A stretch of 64,000 nucleotides of DNA from Io17-Chloro-G2 sp963663135 (GTDB lineage: Bacteria > Chloroflexota > Dehalococcoidia > Lucifugimonadales > UBA3495), in assembly GCA_963663135.2 (NCBI GenBank), contig CAXXRM010000003.1:365480-429479 (forward strand). The letters are read 5' to 3'. Below the pieces are notes generated by a model, which was not told the DNA's origin, searched no databases, and worked only from the letters and a program-made list of their open reading frames with translations. Made by a program: the position numbers and the translations under genes. Positions 51,047 to 59,049 of this stretch are shown one piece after another (the first letter of the stretch is position 1; every line of letters begins with the position of its first letter).

Positions 51047-52117
51047 TTACAAAGGCAGGTCGATAGCCTGGCCGGTCTGGGCGCTGCGGGTCACCGCTTC
51101 GGTCCATTCCATGTACTGGACACCCACGTCAAAGGGGGTCCTGGTTATGGGCTCGCTGCCCCTGATGGCGCTGATGAACTCTTCCTCTACGCGCCACCCG
51201 CCCCGCTTTTCCGGAGCAATGGGAATCTCCGACAGTTCGGCGTCGCCCCTGCGGCCTCCCCACACCTTGTCGTTGCCGCCCTTCAAAGCGATGGTCCCCT
51301 CGGTGCCGAACATCCAGAACTCGCTGCCGCCCTGGAGGCCGGTAATCGAACTCCAGCTCATGTCGGCCTGAGCGCCGCACACCATGTCGCACAGTACGCC
51401 GACGTGGTCCGGAATGGAGATAGCCCGAAGATGGCCGTCTTCGTCCAACCGCTGCTGGACACACACTTTGGTCATGGCCATCACCCGGGAAGCCGGGCCA
51501 ACGTAGCGCATGATGCTTTCGTACCAGATGCCCATGCCCAGGATGTTGTAGCCGCTCAGGTCCCGGTTGTGCCGCCAGTGCAGGGCCGCTTCCGGGTGAA
51601 CAAACGTGTCCGGCGTCCCGCCCGGCTGCCGACCGTGGGCGTCCGCCACACGCAGCCGAACCGCCAATACTTCTCCCAGGTAGCCGGAAGCCATGGTGTC
51701 TATGATGGTCTCGTCCACCTGGAGCGTGCCCGGCGCCGGCACAATCTGCGCTATCAGTTCGGGGTGCCGCCGCGAGGCGTCCAGCATGTCGTGGGCCTCT
51801 TTGGCGTTCATGGCCATCCGGGCCTCGGTAAGCACGTGCTTGCCCCGTTCGAAGGATTCCAGCACCAGGGTCCGGTGCATGTAAGGCCAGGTGCCAATGC
51901 AGACCGCGTCAATATCATCCTCATCCATCAGGTCGCGCCAGTTGTCGTAAACCCGGGGGATTTCGTACTCCCCGGCGATGCGTTCGCCGGATTCCCGGCT
52001 ACGGTTGGCCACTCCTACGATCTCAACACCCTCCTGTTCCCGAAGCCCACCGATGTGACGGAGCCGGGTGTTGGCCCCGGCGCCTATCAGCCCCACTCGA
52101 ATGATTCCATCAGCCAT
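51047..52117 (-). CDS. Gfo/Idh/MocA family oxidoreductase
   Basis: A 356-residue NAD(P)-dependent oxidoreductase. The N-terminal Rossmann domain has IRVGLIGAGANTRLRHIGGL, EIVGVANRS, DAVCIGTWPYMHRTLVLESFERGKHVLTEARMAMNAKEAHDML, in which EARMAMN replaces the usual EKPLA/T motif. The second domain carries the substrate site. The family acts on sugars, inositols and related compounds. The usual catalytic Lys of EKP is replaced by Ala-Arg, so chemistry may differ. AGGAGGAAAACC precedes the ATG. Confidence 0.88.
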   Translation of the reverse strand: MADGIIRVGLIGAGANTRLRHIGGLREQEGVEIVGVANRSRESGERIAGEYEIPRVYDNWRDLMDEDDIDAVCIGTWPYMHRTLVLESFERGKHVLTEARMAMNAKEAHDMLDASRRHPELIAQIVPAPGTLQVDETIIDTMASGYLGEVLAVRLRVADAHGRQPGGTPDTFVHPEAALHWRHNRDLSGYNILGMGIWYESIMRYVGPASRVMAMTKVCVQQRLDEDGHLRAISIPDHVGVLCDMVCGAQADMSWSSITGLQGGSEFWMFGTEGTIALKGGNDKVWGGRRGDAELSEIPIAPEKRGGWRVEEEFISAIRGSEPITRTPFDVGVQYMEWTEAVTRSAQTGQAIDLPL

Positions 52118-52313
52118 GGTTTTCCTCCTAGATTATTCGCCTGTCGTTGAATCCTTACCGATGAGCCAGTGTCCCTGGCTTGTGATTCGCTACATTCTAC
52201 GAGAGCAACGCCGGTTAGTCCAGCGGCGCCGTTTCTGCCCATTGCTCCAAGGCGCCGGGGCATGGTTTAGACTGCTTAGACTGCCCAGCGAATCCGGACC
52301 GGCGCGGGGCTAG

Positions 52314-52319
52314 TATAAT
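52314..52319 (+). promoter_or_regulatory. -10 box placed for a nearly leaderless transcript
   Basis: TAGTATAAT: the TATAAT at 52314-52319 ends 9 bases before the ATG at 52329, so transcription should start within a few bases of the start codon. There is no ribosome site. The -35 is weak. Confidence 0.45.
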
Positions 52320-52328
52320 CATCACCGC

Positions 52329-52838
52329 ATGTTTCTGGCACTAGATTTCTCCAGAATTCTGGCCCGGGCGTTCTCCGCAACCCGGTTCCGGGTGGTCGGG
52401 AACAGCATGGCCCCAACCTTAAAGGAAGGACAGCAGGTCCTTGCCTACATCCCAGGCCAAGAAACCGGGGCCGTTCCCCGGGGAGCGATGGTAGTGCTCC
52501 GCCACCCGGTCTTGCCCGGCCAGATTTACATCAAGCGGATCATCGGCCTCCCCGGTGAGTCAATTCGCATCGATGGGCACCGGGTGTACCTGGACGACAT
52601 CCTACTACCCGAGCCCTACTTGGCCCAGGGCCAAGCTCCCAACGGTTTCGAAACACCGCGTCGGGAGACCGCCCGGCTATGGATCAACGATGCGGAGGAA
52701 TACTTCGTCCTGGGCGACCGGCGGGAGGACAGCCAGGACAGCCGTTCTTTCGGCCCGGTGCACCGGGACCTCATCCTGGGCCTGGTGTGGCTGCGCTACT
52801 GGCCGCCCCAAGCGTGGGGCTCCCTCACCCGCCGCTGA
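52329..52838 (+). CDS. S26 family signal peptidase-like protein
   Basis: A 169-residue LepB-type protein. Catalytic Ser26 lies in VVGNSMAPTL and Lys69 in IYIKRIIGLPGE. The conserved C-terminal boxes are YFVLGDRREDSQDSRSFGPV and DLILGLVWLRYWP. The N-terminal stretch before the Ser box (FLALDFSRILARAFSATRF) is only weakly hydrophobic, so the usual membrane anchor is short or absent. It should cleave signal peptides at the membrane surface; a processing role for a limited set of substrates is possible. The gene lacks a ribosome site and may be read from a leaderless message. Confidence 0.9.
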   Translation: MFLALDFSRILARAFSATRFRVVGNSMAPTLKEGQQVLAYIPGQETGAVPRGAMVVLRHPVLPGQIYIKRIIGLPGESIRIDGHRVYLDDILLPEPYLAQGQAPNGFETPRRETARLWINDAEEYFVLGDRREDSQDSRSFGPVHRDLILGLVWLRYWPPQAWGSLTRR

Positions 52839-53022
52839 ACAGCATCCGGACAACCTGGGGCTAAACCCGCAGTGGATTCGGCCCTCCGAATACCGTCGCA
52901 GTTGCCGGGGCTGAGTCCTGTGTCCCTGGAACCCTTTGGGCCCGCCCATCCGGCGAGCGGAAACCTACGATGGGACGCTGTCGATGGTGAGGGCAGCCGT
53001 CAAATGTTGTTAAAATGGCGCT

Positions 53023-54018
53023 ATGTCAATTTCGTTGAGGCCGACGGTCGCTCAAGGGGTCCAACAGGTCCGCGGCTTCTGGCTGAGCGTCCGCTTTCCG
53101 GGGAAAAGGTGGGTCCAGTTGGTGTGGCGGGCTCTCCTGGAGATGGGCAACGATGACGCCACTCACCTTGCGGCGGGAATTGCCTACTACTCCATGTTTT
53201 CCATATTTCCCCTGCTGTTGGCGACGCTGGCCATATCCGGTTCGGTCCTGGCTTTTGGATCCCTGCAAGTCGATTTTACGAAGTTCGTCACGGACAATCT
53301 GCCCGGTTCCGGTGACATCGTTGAGCAAAACCTGGACCAGGTAATCCGATTCCGGGGGTTGTTGGGTGCGGTCGGCTTTGTGGGCCTGGTTTGGTCGGCC
53401 AGCACGGTATTCGGGGCCGTCGCCAGGTCGGTTAACCGGGCTTGGAACATCCACCAGGACCGCCCTTTTTACATCTCCAAGGTGCTGCACGTTGGAATGT
53501 CGACTTTGATCGGTATCCTGTTCATTTTGTCTGCAGTCGCCACCTCGATAATTGAGCTCTTCGCCCACCAACCCAGATACGTGGGAATCTTAGGGCTAGA
53601 CTTGTTCCTGAACCTGGGCTTGGGCATCATTGCTCTGCGACTCATCCCCTGGGGCTTGAGCGTGGTGATCTTCCTGGTAATCTACCGGGTTGCGCCCAAT
53701 ACCAAGACCTACTGGAGGTACGTGTGGCCGGGAGCGGTGGTAGCGGCGATCCTTTTCGAGATCGGCAAAGGCATTTTTGTATGGTACGTGGAAAACCTGG
53801 CTACCCACAGCTTGATCTACGGGTCGCTGACGTCGGTCATGGCCCTTATGCTCTGGATATACGTGTCATCGCTGGTCATGATTCTGGGAGCCGAGATTTC
53901 ATCGGAATACAGCAGAGTTCGGATGGGCGCCGCAAGGAGGGGCCCCTGGACGCGGATTCCGGAGTCGGATGACTGGGGAATAGCAGGGATTTCGCCGGGA
54001 GTTGACCTGAAAGAATAA
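53023..54018 (+). CDS. YihY/BrkB family membrane protein
   Basis: A 331-residue inner-membrane protein of the YihY/UPF0761 family. The hallmark NDDATHLAAGIAYYSMFSIFPLLLATLAISG is at about residues 43-75, followed by five further membrane spans (GLLGAVGFVGLVWSASTVFGAV, TLIGILFILSAVATSIIELF, ALRLIPWGLSVVIFLVIYRVAP, the YVWPGAVVAAILFEIGKGIFVWYV region, LMLWIYVSSLVMILGAEISSEY). Function is not established; names linking it to RNase BN are historical. It is the last gene before a convergent operon. Confidence 0.9.
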   Translation: MSISLRPTVAQGVQQVRGFWLSVRFPGKRWVQLVWRALLEMGNDDATHLAAGIAYYSMFSIFPLLLATLAISGSVLAFGSLQVDFTKFVTDNLPGSGDIVEQNLDQVIRFRGLLGAVGFVGLVWSASTVFGAVARSVNRAWNIHQDRPFYISKVLHVGMSTLIGILFILSAVATSIIELFAHQPRYVGILGLDLFLNLGLGIIALRLIPWGLSVVIFLVIYRVAPNTKTYWRYVWPGAVVAAILFEIGKGIFVWYVENLATHSLIYGSLTSVMALMLWIYVSSLVMILGAEISSEYSRVRMGAARRGPWTRIPESDDWGIAGISPGVDLKE

Positions 54019-54081
54019 CCCGGAATTTCTGAACGGGGACCGGACGCCGTCCCCGCGGCCTTCCGAGCAGCTAGGCGCGCG

Positions 54082-54351
54082 CTACATCTTCCAGAAGTTG
54101 CCCACCTGGCAGATGACGTCCACCTTGTGGATGGATTCCGCCGGCCAACCCACCAGGTTTATCCAGTCCTCAAAGTGGGACTGCTCCACCGCCTCACACT
54201 CGGTGACCAGCTTTCCCTGCTCCAGGTCGCCGTAGACCTTGAGAATGGTGGTGCGCCGGTCGGGACGCCACTTGCGAACGGCCCCCAGCTTTTCCCGGAA
54301 TTCCTCCTCGGAGACTCCGGAGACGTTGTGAATGGCCATGAATCGGGTCAT
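54082..54351 (-). CDS. Small protein (89 residues) in the hydratase operon
   Basis: Begins TRFMAIHNVSGVSEEEFREKL, continues with WRPDRRTTILKVYGDLEQGKLVTECEAVEQSHFEDWI, and ends VGNFWKM. The alternating strand-helix-strand pattern suggests a ferredoxin-like alpha/beta sandwich of the kind seen in DUF4242- or DUF3303-like proteins, but I cannot assign a family firmly. The ATG at 54351 has AGGA nearby; the longer upstream frame reads through unrelated sequence. It lies 74 bases after the MaoC-like gene on the same strand. Confidence 0.65.
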   Translation of the reverse strand: MTRFMAIHNVSGVSEEEFREKLGAVRKWRPDRRTTILKVYGDLEQGKLVTECEAVEQSHFEDWINLVGWPAESIHKVDVICQVGNFWKM

Positions 54352-54425
54352 GTTTTTTTCCTTGTAGTTAAGGGATATGCCCCATCCGCCGGGGGCAGTT
54401 GTACCGGTCTCGGTCAATCCTTTGG

Positions 54426-54986
54426 TCAATCCTGGGGAGGCACGAAGGGATATGGAATGTCCGGCCCGCCCTTCAAAGGCAGGACCACCGTCGCGGACCC
54501 CGGCATACTCTCCACGCCGTCCTGGGTGGTCATGCCGATTTCCAACTCGACGAATCCCATGGAGCTTTTTTCGTATTTGCCGGTGACCTTTCCCCACATG
54601 ATGAGAACGTCTCCCGGCACCAACATGGCGCGGTGCTCGAACCTCGCCTTCCAGGGCCACCCTTTGGGCGATGTCCAGTCTTTGATGTACTGGGGAACGA
54701 CGCTCTGTTTCCACGACCCGTGAACCAATATGCTAGGGTTCCGGTCATGGTTAAGGCCGAAGTCCAAATCGTAGTGAATCCGGTGGAAATTTTCGATGGC
54801 GGCGCTCCACCGGAATAAATGCGTGGGCGTGGGATGGTAGATGTACTTGGGCAGCTCCATCCCTTCTTCCACATCGTCATAATAAATCTGCTCTTTGACG
54901 CGGAGTTGGTCGGCCGTGGGCCTCTCATTGTGAGTCAGAATCTCTTCCGATTCCATCTTCAGGAGGTCTTCCAGGGACGCGGTCAT
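54426..54986 (-). CDS. MaoC / hot-dog fold dehydratase-like protein
   Basis: A 186-residue hot-dog domain protein. IYYDDVEEGMELPKYIYHPTPTHLFRWSAAIENFHRIHYD is the hydratase start. FGLNHDRNPSILVHGSWKQSVVPQYIKDWT corresponds to the HGxxxxA region, and FEHRAMLVPGDVLIMWGKVTGKYE to the strand before the catalytic loop. It probably hydrates or dehydrates an acyl-CoA. GGAGAGG lies 8 bases before the ATG at 54986. The upstream gene on the same strand is another hot-dog protein, so the two likely form a heterodimeric enzyme. Confidence 0.85.
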   Translation of the reverse strand: MTASLEDLLKMESEEILTHNERPTADQLRVKEQIYYDDVEEGMELPKYIYHPTPTHLFRWSAAIENFHRIHYDLDFGLNHDRNPSILVHGSWKQSVVPQYIKDWTSPKGWPWKARFEHRAMLVPGDVLIMWGKVTGKYEKSSMGFVELEIGMTTQDGVESMPGSATVVLPLKGGPDIPYPFVPPQD

Positions 54987-55038
54987 ATCAGACACCTCTC
55001 CGGCAGGGTAATGAAGGAGCAAATGAAGGAGGAATTGA

Positions 55039-55590
55039 TCACCGACGGATGCTTGAGGCCCTGGTAATACAAAGCACTTCATCCTTTTGGTTCTTGTAGG
55101 TCGTCTCGGTGGTGACTATCAAAAACGGTTTGCCGTCCCGACCCACCCGTTCCCGTATATCCGAGTACCGATTCTGGAAGAAGATCGTGTCCCCGATGCT
55201 GGGGTACTTGTAAATCTCCAGCTCGTTGCCCGCGTTCAGCACCCGCACCAGGTCGGTGGGCACCGAAGGCAGGGCCCCCGGGCGGCTGACGCGGCCTATC
55301 CCGTCGGACATGGGGTTTTCGTCGAAAGCCTGGGTGATAGGATCGGTCTGGTCCGGCCGGATGCGGCTGGACATGTAGCTGACCATGATAGGCGGAGTCG
55401 TAATTTCGCCGAACCGGCTGGTCTTGGCGTATTCCTCGTCCCAGTAACTGGGATCGGGGTCCATCAACGCCTGGGTAAACCGGCGCAGGTACTCGGCATC
55501 CACCACGCCCCAACCCTCCACGACCTCGCCGGAAACCCCGATCATCGCCTTGACTTCAGGGGTTAGGGCAGATTGGGTTTCCTGAGTCAT
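55039..55590 (-). CDS. FAS1-like / MaoC N-terminal hot-dog dehydratase-like protein
   Basis: A 183-residue hot-dog protein similar to the FAS1-like dehydratase or MaoC N-terminal domain (as in HadA and mesaconyl-CoA hydratase-like pairs). Segments are GWGVVDAEYLRRFTQALMDPDPSYWDEEYA, PPIMVSYMSSR, the NAGNELEIYKYPSIGDTIFFQNRYSDIRER strand region and FLIVTTETTYKNQKDEVL. It starts at ATG 55590 after GTGAGAGA. It is 53 bases upstream of the second hot-dog gene, consistent with a two-subunit acyl-CoA hydratase; the substrate is unknown. Confidence 0.85.
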   Translation of the reverse strand: MTQETQSALTPEVKAMIGVSGEVVEGWGVVDAEYLRRFTQALMDPDPSYWDEEYAKTSRFGEITTPPIMVSYMSSRIRPDQTDPITQAFDENPMSDGIGRVSRPGALPSVPTDLVRVLNAGNELEIYKYPSIGDTIFFQNRYSDIRERVGRDGKPFLIVTTETTYKNQKDEVLCITRASSIRR

Positions 55591-55805
55591 TCTCTCACCG
55601 CCGCGTATGGAGTTAACGAGCCTCAGACTAACGCAGTCCCAAGTTAGAGTCAATATAAGCCCTGAGCCATAAGCCTCAAGCCCAAGCTTGTAGTCCCCCG
55701 CGGCCTTGGTCTACCATAGTTGCCATGGTCTACCATAGTTGACGCTTGGTGAGTTAAGATTTCCCGGCACAATAGGCCCGGCCGCCCTCTGCAAAGCCTG
55801 CCTGA

Positions 55806-56525
55806 ATGAACGCATCGCCGCCTGTGTCCAGCCAACTTTTTTTCCTCTCCCGGTGGGTCTTTCTTCTTTTGATCGCCGGACTGTTGCTGGCTTGTGACCC
55901 CGATGCCGCACCTGGGGAGGCATCCCAGGAGCGGGCGGCGGCGCCTACCGCCGTGGTAGTACCAACGCTGGCAGCAGCGCCTACTCGGACGGCGGAGCTC
56001 CCTGTGACGCTGGAACCCGTCCTGGCAGCCGAGCCAACCAGGATGCCGCAACCCGTCCTGACAGCGGAACCCACCGTCGTACTGGCCCCTTCGGTCGGGG
56101 CAACCGCAGGGAATGAGTCCGCCGAGCCGACCCTGCTCACAGTGGACGGCTTCATCTTCCAGGTGGAGCTTGCCCTGGACAACGAACAAGCCTCCCGGGG
56201 GTTGTCTTATAGAGAGTTGCTGCCTCCCGGAACCGGAATGCTGTTCGTATACCCGGAGGAGCGGATGCGCACCTTCTGGATGTTTGAAATGAGGTTTCCA
56301 CTGGACATGGTCTGGATAGACGGCGATTGCAAGGTGGCCGATATTTCAGAGAATGTCCCGGCCCCTGAACCCGGCATGAAGGACTCGGAACTGCCCTTGT
56401 ATTCGCCCAGGGTCCCGGTGCGTCACGTCTTTGAAATCAACGCCGGTGAGTCCCGCCAATACGGTATCGACATCGGCGACAAGGTCGTCTTTGCCGGAAG
56501 CCTGAAGGGAAAGCACGGCTGTTAG
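55806..56525 (+). CDS. DUF192 lipoprotein
   Basis: A 239-residue exported protein. The N-terminus has a hydrophobic stretch FLLLIAGLLLAC, a lipobox with Cys near residue 30. There follows an 80-residue Ala/Pro/Thr linker with imperfect repeats of the form TAEPTxxxAP, then a DUF192 domain: FQVELALDNEQASRGLSYRELLPPGTGMLFVYPEERMRTFWMFEMRFPLDMVWIDGDCKVADI. DUF192 proteins are small beta-barrels of unestablished function, often periplasmic. It should be membrane-anchored outside the cell, facing a wall-less or single-membrane surface. Confidence 0.88.
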   Translation: MNASPPVSSQLFFLSRWVFLLLIAGLLLACDPDAAPGEASQERAAAPTAVVVPTLAAAPTRTAELPVTLEPVLAAEPTRMPQPVLTAEPTVVLAPSVGATAGNESAEPTLLTVDGFIFQVELALDNEQASRGLSYRELLPPGTGMLFVYPEERMRTFWMFEMRFPLDMVWIDGDCKVADISENVPAPEPGMKDSELPLYSPRVPVRHVFEINAGESRQYGIDIGDKVVFAGSLKGKHGC

Positions 56526-56687
56526 GCCCATAGTGCTGGGGCCATCGCAAGGCGTTGCGCCAAGGTCAACCCCCGGTTAAAGTGGTCAGCGGCTTTTGCC
56601 CGGTAGCCGCCCAATAGCGACCCGCCCCGGGGTTGGCGCTCGTTCTGCATAGGCTCATTCTGCATAGACGGACAGGAAAGCACTCAT

Positions 56688-57635
56688 ATGGATGTTTTAG
56701 TTTCCGGCTCCCTGGCCTACGACCGGATTATGGATTTTCCTGGCCGGTATGACGACCACTTCATGCCGGACCAACTGCACAATATCAACCTGAGCCTGAT
56801 GGTGAACGGCCTGGTCGAAAATTTCGGCGGCACCGCCGGGAATATCGCCTACGCCCTGTCGCTGTTGGCCGAGAAACCCCGCATCCTGGCCGCGATCGGG
56901 CAGGACTCCCAGAGATACCTGGGGTGGCTGGAGCGGTGCGGCCTGGAAACCGGAGACATCCGGGTCATTCCGGAGGAGTTCACCGCTTCCGCTTATATCA
57001 CCACCGATCTGAACGGCAACCAGATTACCTTTTTCAATCCCGGAGCCATGAAACACTCTTCCGAGCTGAACGCCGACGGCATCGACCCGGAGAACACCAT
57101 CGCCATAGTAGCGCCGGGCAACCTGGACGACATGGCCCGGTACCCCAAGGTCTACCGGGAACTGGGGGTGTTCTGCATCTTCGACCCCGGACAGTCCCTA
57201 CCGGCGTGGGAAGGGCCGGCCCTCGTCGACGCCATCGCTTTGTCCGACATTTTGATTTCCAACGAGTTTGAACTGGAGATGATCACCAGCAAGACGGGTC
57301 TGTCCATTGACGGCCTGTTGGACCGGGTTGGCAGAGTAATCACCACCAAGGGCGCTGCCGGCACCGAGGTGTTGACCCACAACGAAGTCACCAGGGTGCC
57401 GGCGGTAGAAACCACCAACGTGGTGGACCCAACCGGGGCCGGCGACGCCTTCCGGGGCGGGTTGATCAAGGGCCTAGTTATGGGCATTCAAATAGAGCGG
57501 GCGGCGCAGATGGGATCGGTATGCGCCCACTACGCCATCCAGCGCCACGGCACCCAGGAATACAGCTTCACCCTGGAGGAGTACACCTCCAAGATGGAGC
57601 AGGTGTACGGCCCCCCGCCCAGGTTCGTGCACTAG
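56688..57635 (+). CDS. PfkB family carbohydrate/nucleoside kinase
   Basis: A 315-residue ribokinase-fold kinase. It starts DVLVSGSLAYDRIMDFPGRYDDHFMPDQLHNINLS, has NFGGTAGNIAYALSLLAEKPRILAAIGQDSQRYLGWLERCG, LISNEFELEMI and the anion-hole/catalytic motif DPTGAGDAFRGGL with the general-base Asp. The N-terminal pattern and spacing resemble adenosine kinase-like members. ATG at 56688 follows GACAGGAAAG. Phosphorylates a sugar or nucleoside with ATP; the substrate is unknown. Confidence 0.92.
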   Translation: MDVLVSGSLAYDRIMDFPGRYDDHFMPDQLHNINLSLMVNGLVENFGGTAGNIAYALSLLAEKPRILAAIGQDSQRYLGWLERCGLETGDIRVIPEEFTASAYITTDLNGNQITFFNPGAMKHSSELNADGIDPENTIAIVAPGNLDDMARYPKVYRELGVFCIFDPGQSLPAWEGPALVDAIALSDILISNEFELEMITSKTGLSIDGLLDRVGRVITTKGAAGTEVLTHNEVTRVPAVETTNVVDPTGAGDAFRGGLIKGLVMGIQIERAAQMGSVCAHYAIQRHGTQEYSFTLEEYTSKMEQVYGPPPRFVH

Positions 57636-57650
57636 GGCGACGGGCGGAAC

Positions 57651-57680
57651 GGCGGTTACGGCGGTTACGGCGGTTACGGC
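57651..57680. repeat. 9-bp tandem repeat between convergent genes
   Basis: GGCGGTTAC is repeated 3.3 times, overlapping the end of the vapC-like gene; codes nothing on the plus strand. Confidence 0.85.
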
Positions 57681-58087
57681 GACGGGTCTCTTACCAATTC
57701 GAGGGCGGGGATGCCGGTGAAGTGGGCATCATGGGACGCCAACGGGCAGCGGAGAAAAAGCGCAGTTGCCGCAATCCACGCGTCCTGCATCTCCAATTCA
57801 CGTCCGGCGGCCCTGCGTTCAGCCCGCAAGCGGGCGCACGTTACCACCAAGTCGTCGGTAGGCCAAATCACCTCGTAAGCAGCGAGATAGCCTAATAGGT
57901 CCCTAACCCGACTATCACCCCAGCGGGCCCGATGAGCTCCGAACAGGCTCTCTTCAAGTGTCTGGAATGAGATAACTTGACGATTGGCCAGCAGCCGTTC
58001 CCGGTAATATGCTGCCCTGCTATCCCGGTTGAAGATGTAGGATACGACATTAGTGTCCAGGACCACGGGCGGCCGGTCCAAGGTCAA
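57674..58087 (-). CDS. VapC-like PIN-domain toxin
   Basis: A 137-residue PIN-domain ribonuclease. Acidic residues are Asp11 in VVLDTNVVSYIFN, Glu in TLEESLFGA, Asp in EMQDAWIAATAL and Asp in ASHDAHF, matching the quartet of VapC toxins. The start ATG at 58087 overlaps the stop of the upstream partner gene by four bases, the standard toxin-antitoxin arrangement with antitoxin first. The stop lies in a 9-bp tandem repeat. As a VapC it would cleave a specific RNA, commonly tRNA or rRNA. Confidence 0.9.
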   Translation of the reverse strand: MTLDRPPVVLDTNVVSYIFNRDSRAAYYRERLLANRQVISFQTLEESLFGAHRARWGDSRVRDLLGYLAAYEVIWPTDDLVVTCARLRAERRAAGRELEMQDAWIAATALFLRCPLASHDAHFTGIPALELVRDPSP

Positions 58088-58506
58088 GTGTAGCGACGCC
58101 CGCGGGACTCGTAGATGGGCCGCAGGAATTCGTCAACGTCAAAGGGCTCGCTCGCCGTTATGATCTTATCCGGGTCGAAGATTTTCGGGTTGGGATCGTT
58201 GAGAAACTCATCCATGTCAAATGGCTTGGCCACCGGACGGATAATTTCTTCCACAATGACGACAATCCAGTTGCTGTCGCTTTCGTTAATCCAGCCTTTG
58301 CCCCGGACCTTTACGTGCTTGTCCTCCAGACGGAGCATTTCCTGAGCCAAGGAAGGGTCGAAGCGAAGTGGGGTCTGGCGGCCCATGAAATTGTCCAGGG
58401 TGGCCGTCCCCAGTTTCGTGTCGACGCCTATCAGCCGACCAAGAGCCAGGGCCGGTTCCGGCTCGCCAAGGTGTTCGAATTCGTTAGCTTTGTTTGGTGT
58501 GGTCAT
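58084..58506 (-). CDS. Partner of the VapC-like toxin, putative antitoxin of unrecognised type
   Basis: A 140-residue protein preceding vapC with a four-base overlap. It does not look like VapB, PhdYeFM or AbrB antitoxins. Residues 20-90 form what looks like a small beta-barrel (GRLIGVDTKLGTATLDN, PLRFDPSLAQEMLRLEDKHVKVRGKGW, SNWIVVIVEEI), and the C-terminal 45 residues contain two similar segments, PFDMDEFLNDPNP and PFDVDEFLRPIY. The acidic repeats are plausible toxin-inhibiting tails. It starts at ATG 58506. Confidence 0.75.
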   Translation of the reverse strand: MTTPNKANEFEHLGEPEPALALGRLIGVDTKLGTATLDNFMGRQTPLRFDPSLAQEMLRLEDKHVKVRGKGWINESDSNWIVVIVEEIIRPVAKPFDMDEFLNDPNPKIFDPDKIITASEPFDVDEFLRPIYESRGRRYT

Positions 58507-58675
58507 AGGCTTACGCCTCCGGTGGATGCGGGGCGGGTGAATCACCGGCCCTGCCGGATATAGTCAATAAATGGGGGCGCTTCCGAACACGCTGTCTCCA
58601 TCAAGGCATTGCGTGTTTTGGTGTAGGGGATACATGATACAACTTTGCCGGGTCCACCGCTCTCACCAGGATACT

Positions 58676-58972
58676 CTTGGCAGGGTCTTTCAATCGTCCC
58701 CCGTCATTCTCGCCGCAGCGGAAATCCAGAGCCCTGGTCATGCGCCAAGACGGTTATGCCAGCTAGGATGCCCCGGGTCGACAGGAGACGTCCCACCTGG
58801 ACCACACCTGAATACTCGCACCAGCTTGGATTGGAGAAAGGGCTCTGGATTCCCGCTGCGGCGAGAATGACGAGCGGAGTGGACAAAAGGGCCTCTGCAT
58901 TCCCACTGCGGCAAGAGTGACGGGGGGATTTGATGACAATTGAGAGACCCTGATACTCTTGGCAGGGCAATT
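58676..58972. repeat. Dispersed inverted-end repeat, copy M, most complete long form
   Basis: TTGGCAGGGTCTTTCAATCGTC (58677-58698) precedes left end GTCATTCTCGCCGCAGCGG; the interior has CGCCAAGACGGTTATGCCAGC. There are right ends GGCTCTGGATTCCCGCTGCGG (58844) and CCTCTGCATTCCCACTGCGG (58892). Then GATGACAATTGAGAGACCCTGATACTCTTGGCAGGG (to 58967) inverts the left outer arm. It fills most of 58507-59049. Confidence 0.88.
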
Positions 58973-59049
58973 GCATTTCCGCCAGTGAATCACCTGAAGC
59001 GCGAAGCCCCCGAATTCCGGCCTCCCGTCGCATGGTGTATATTCTCCCC

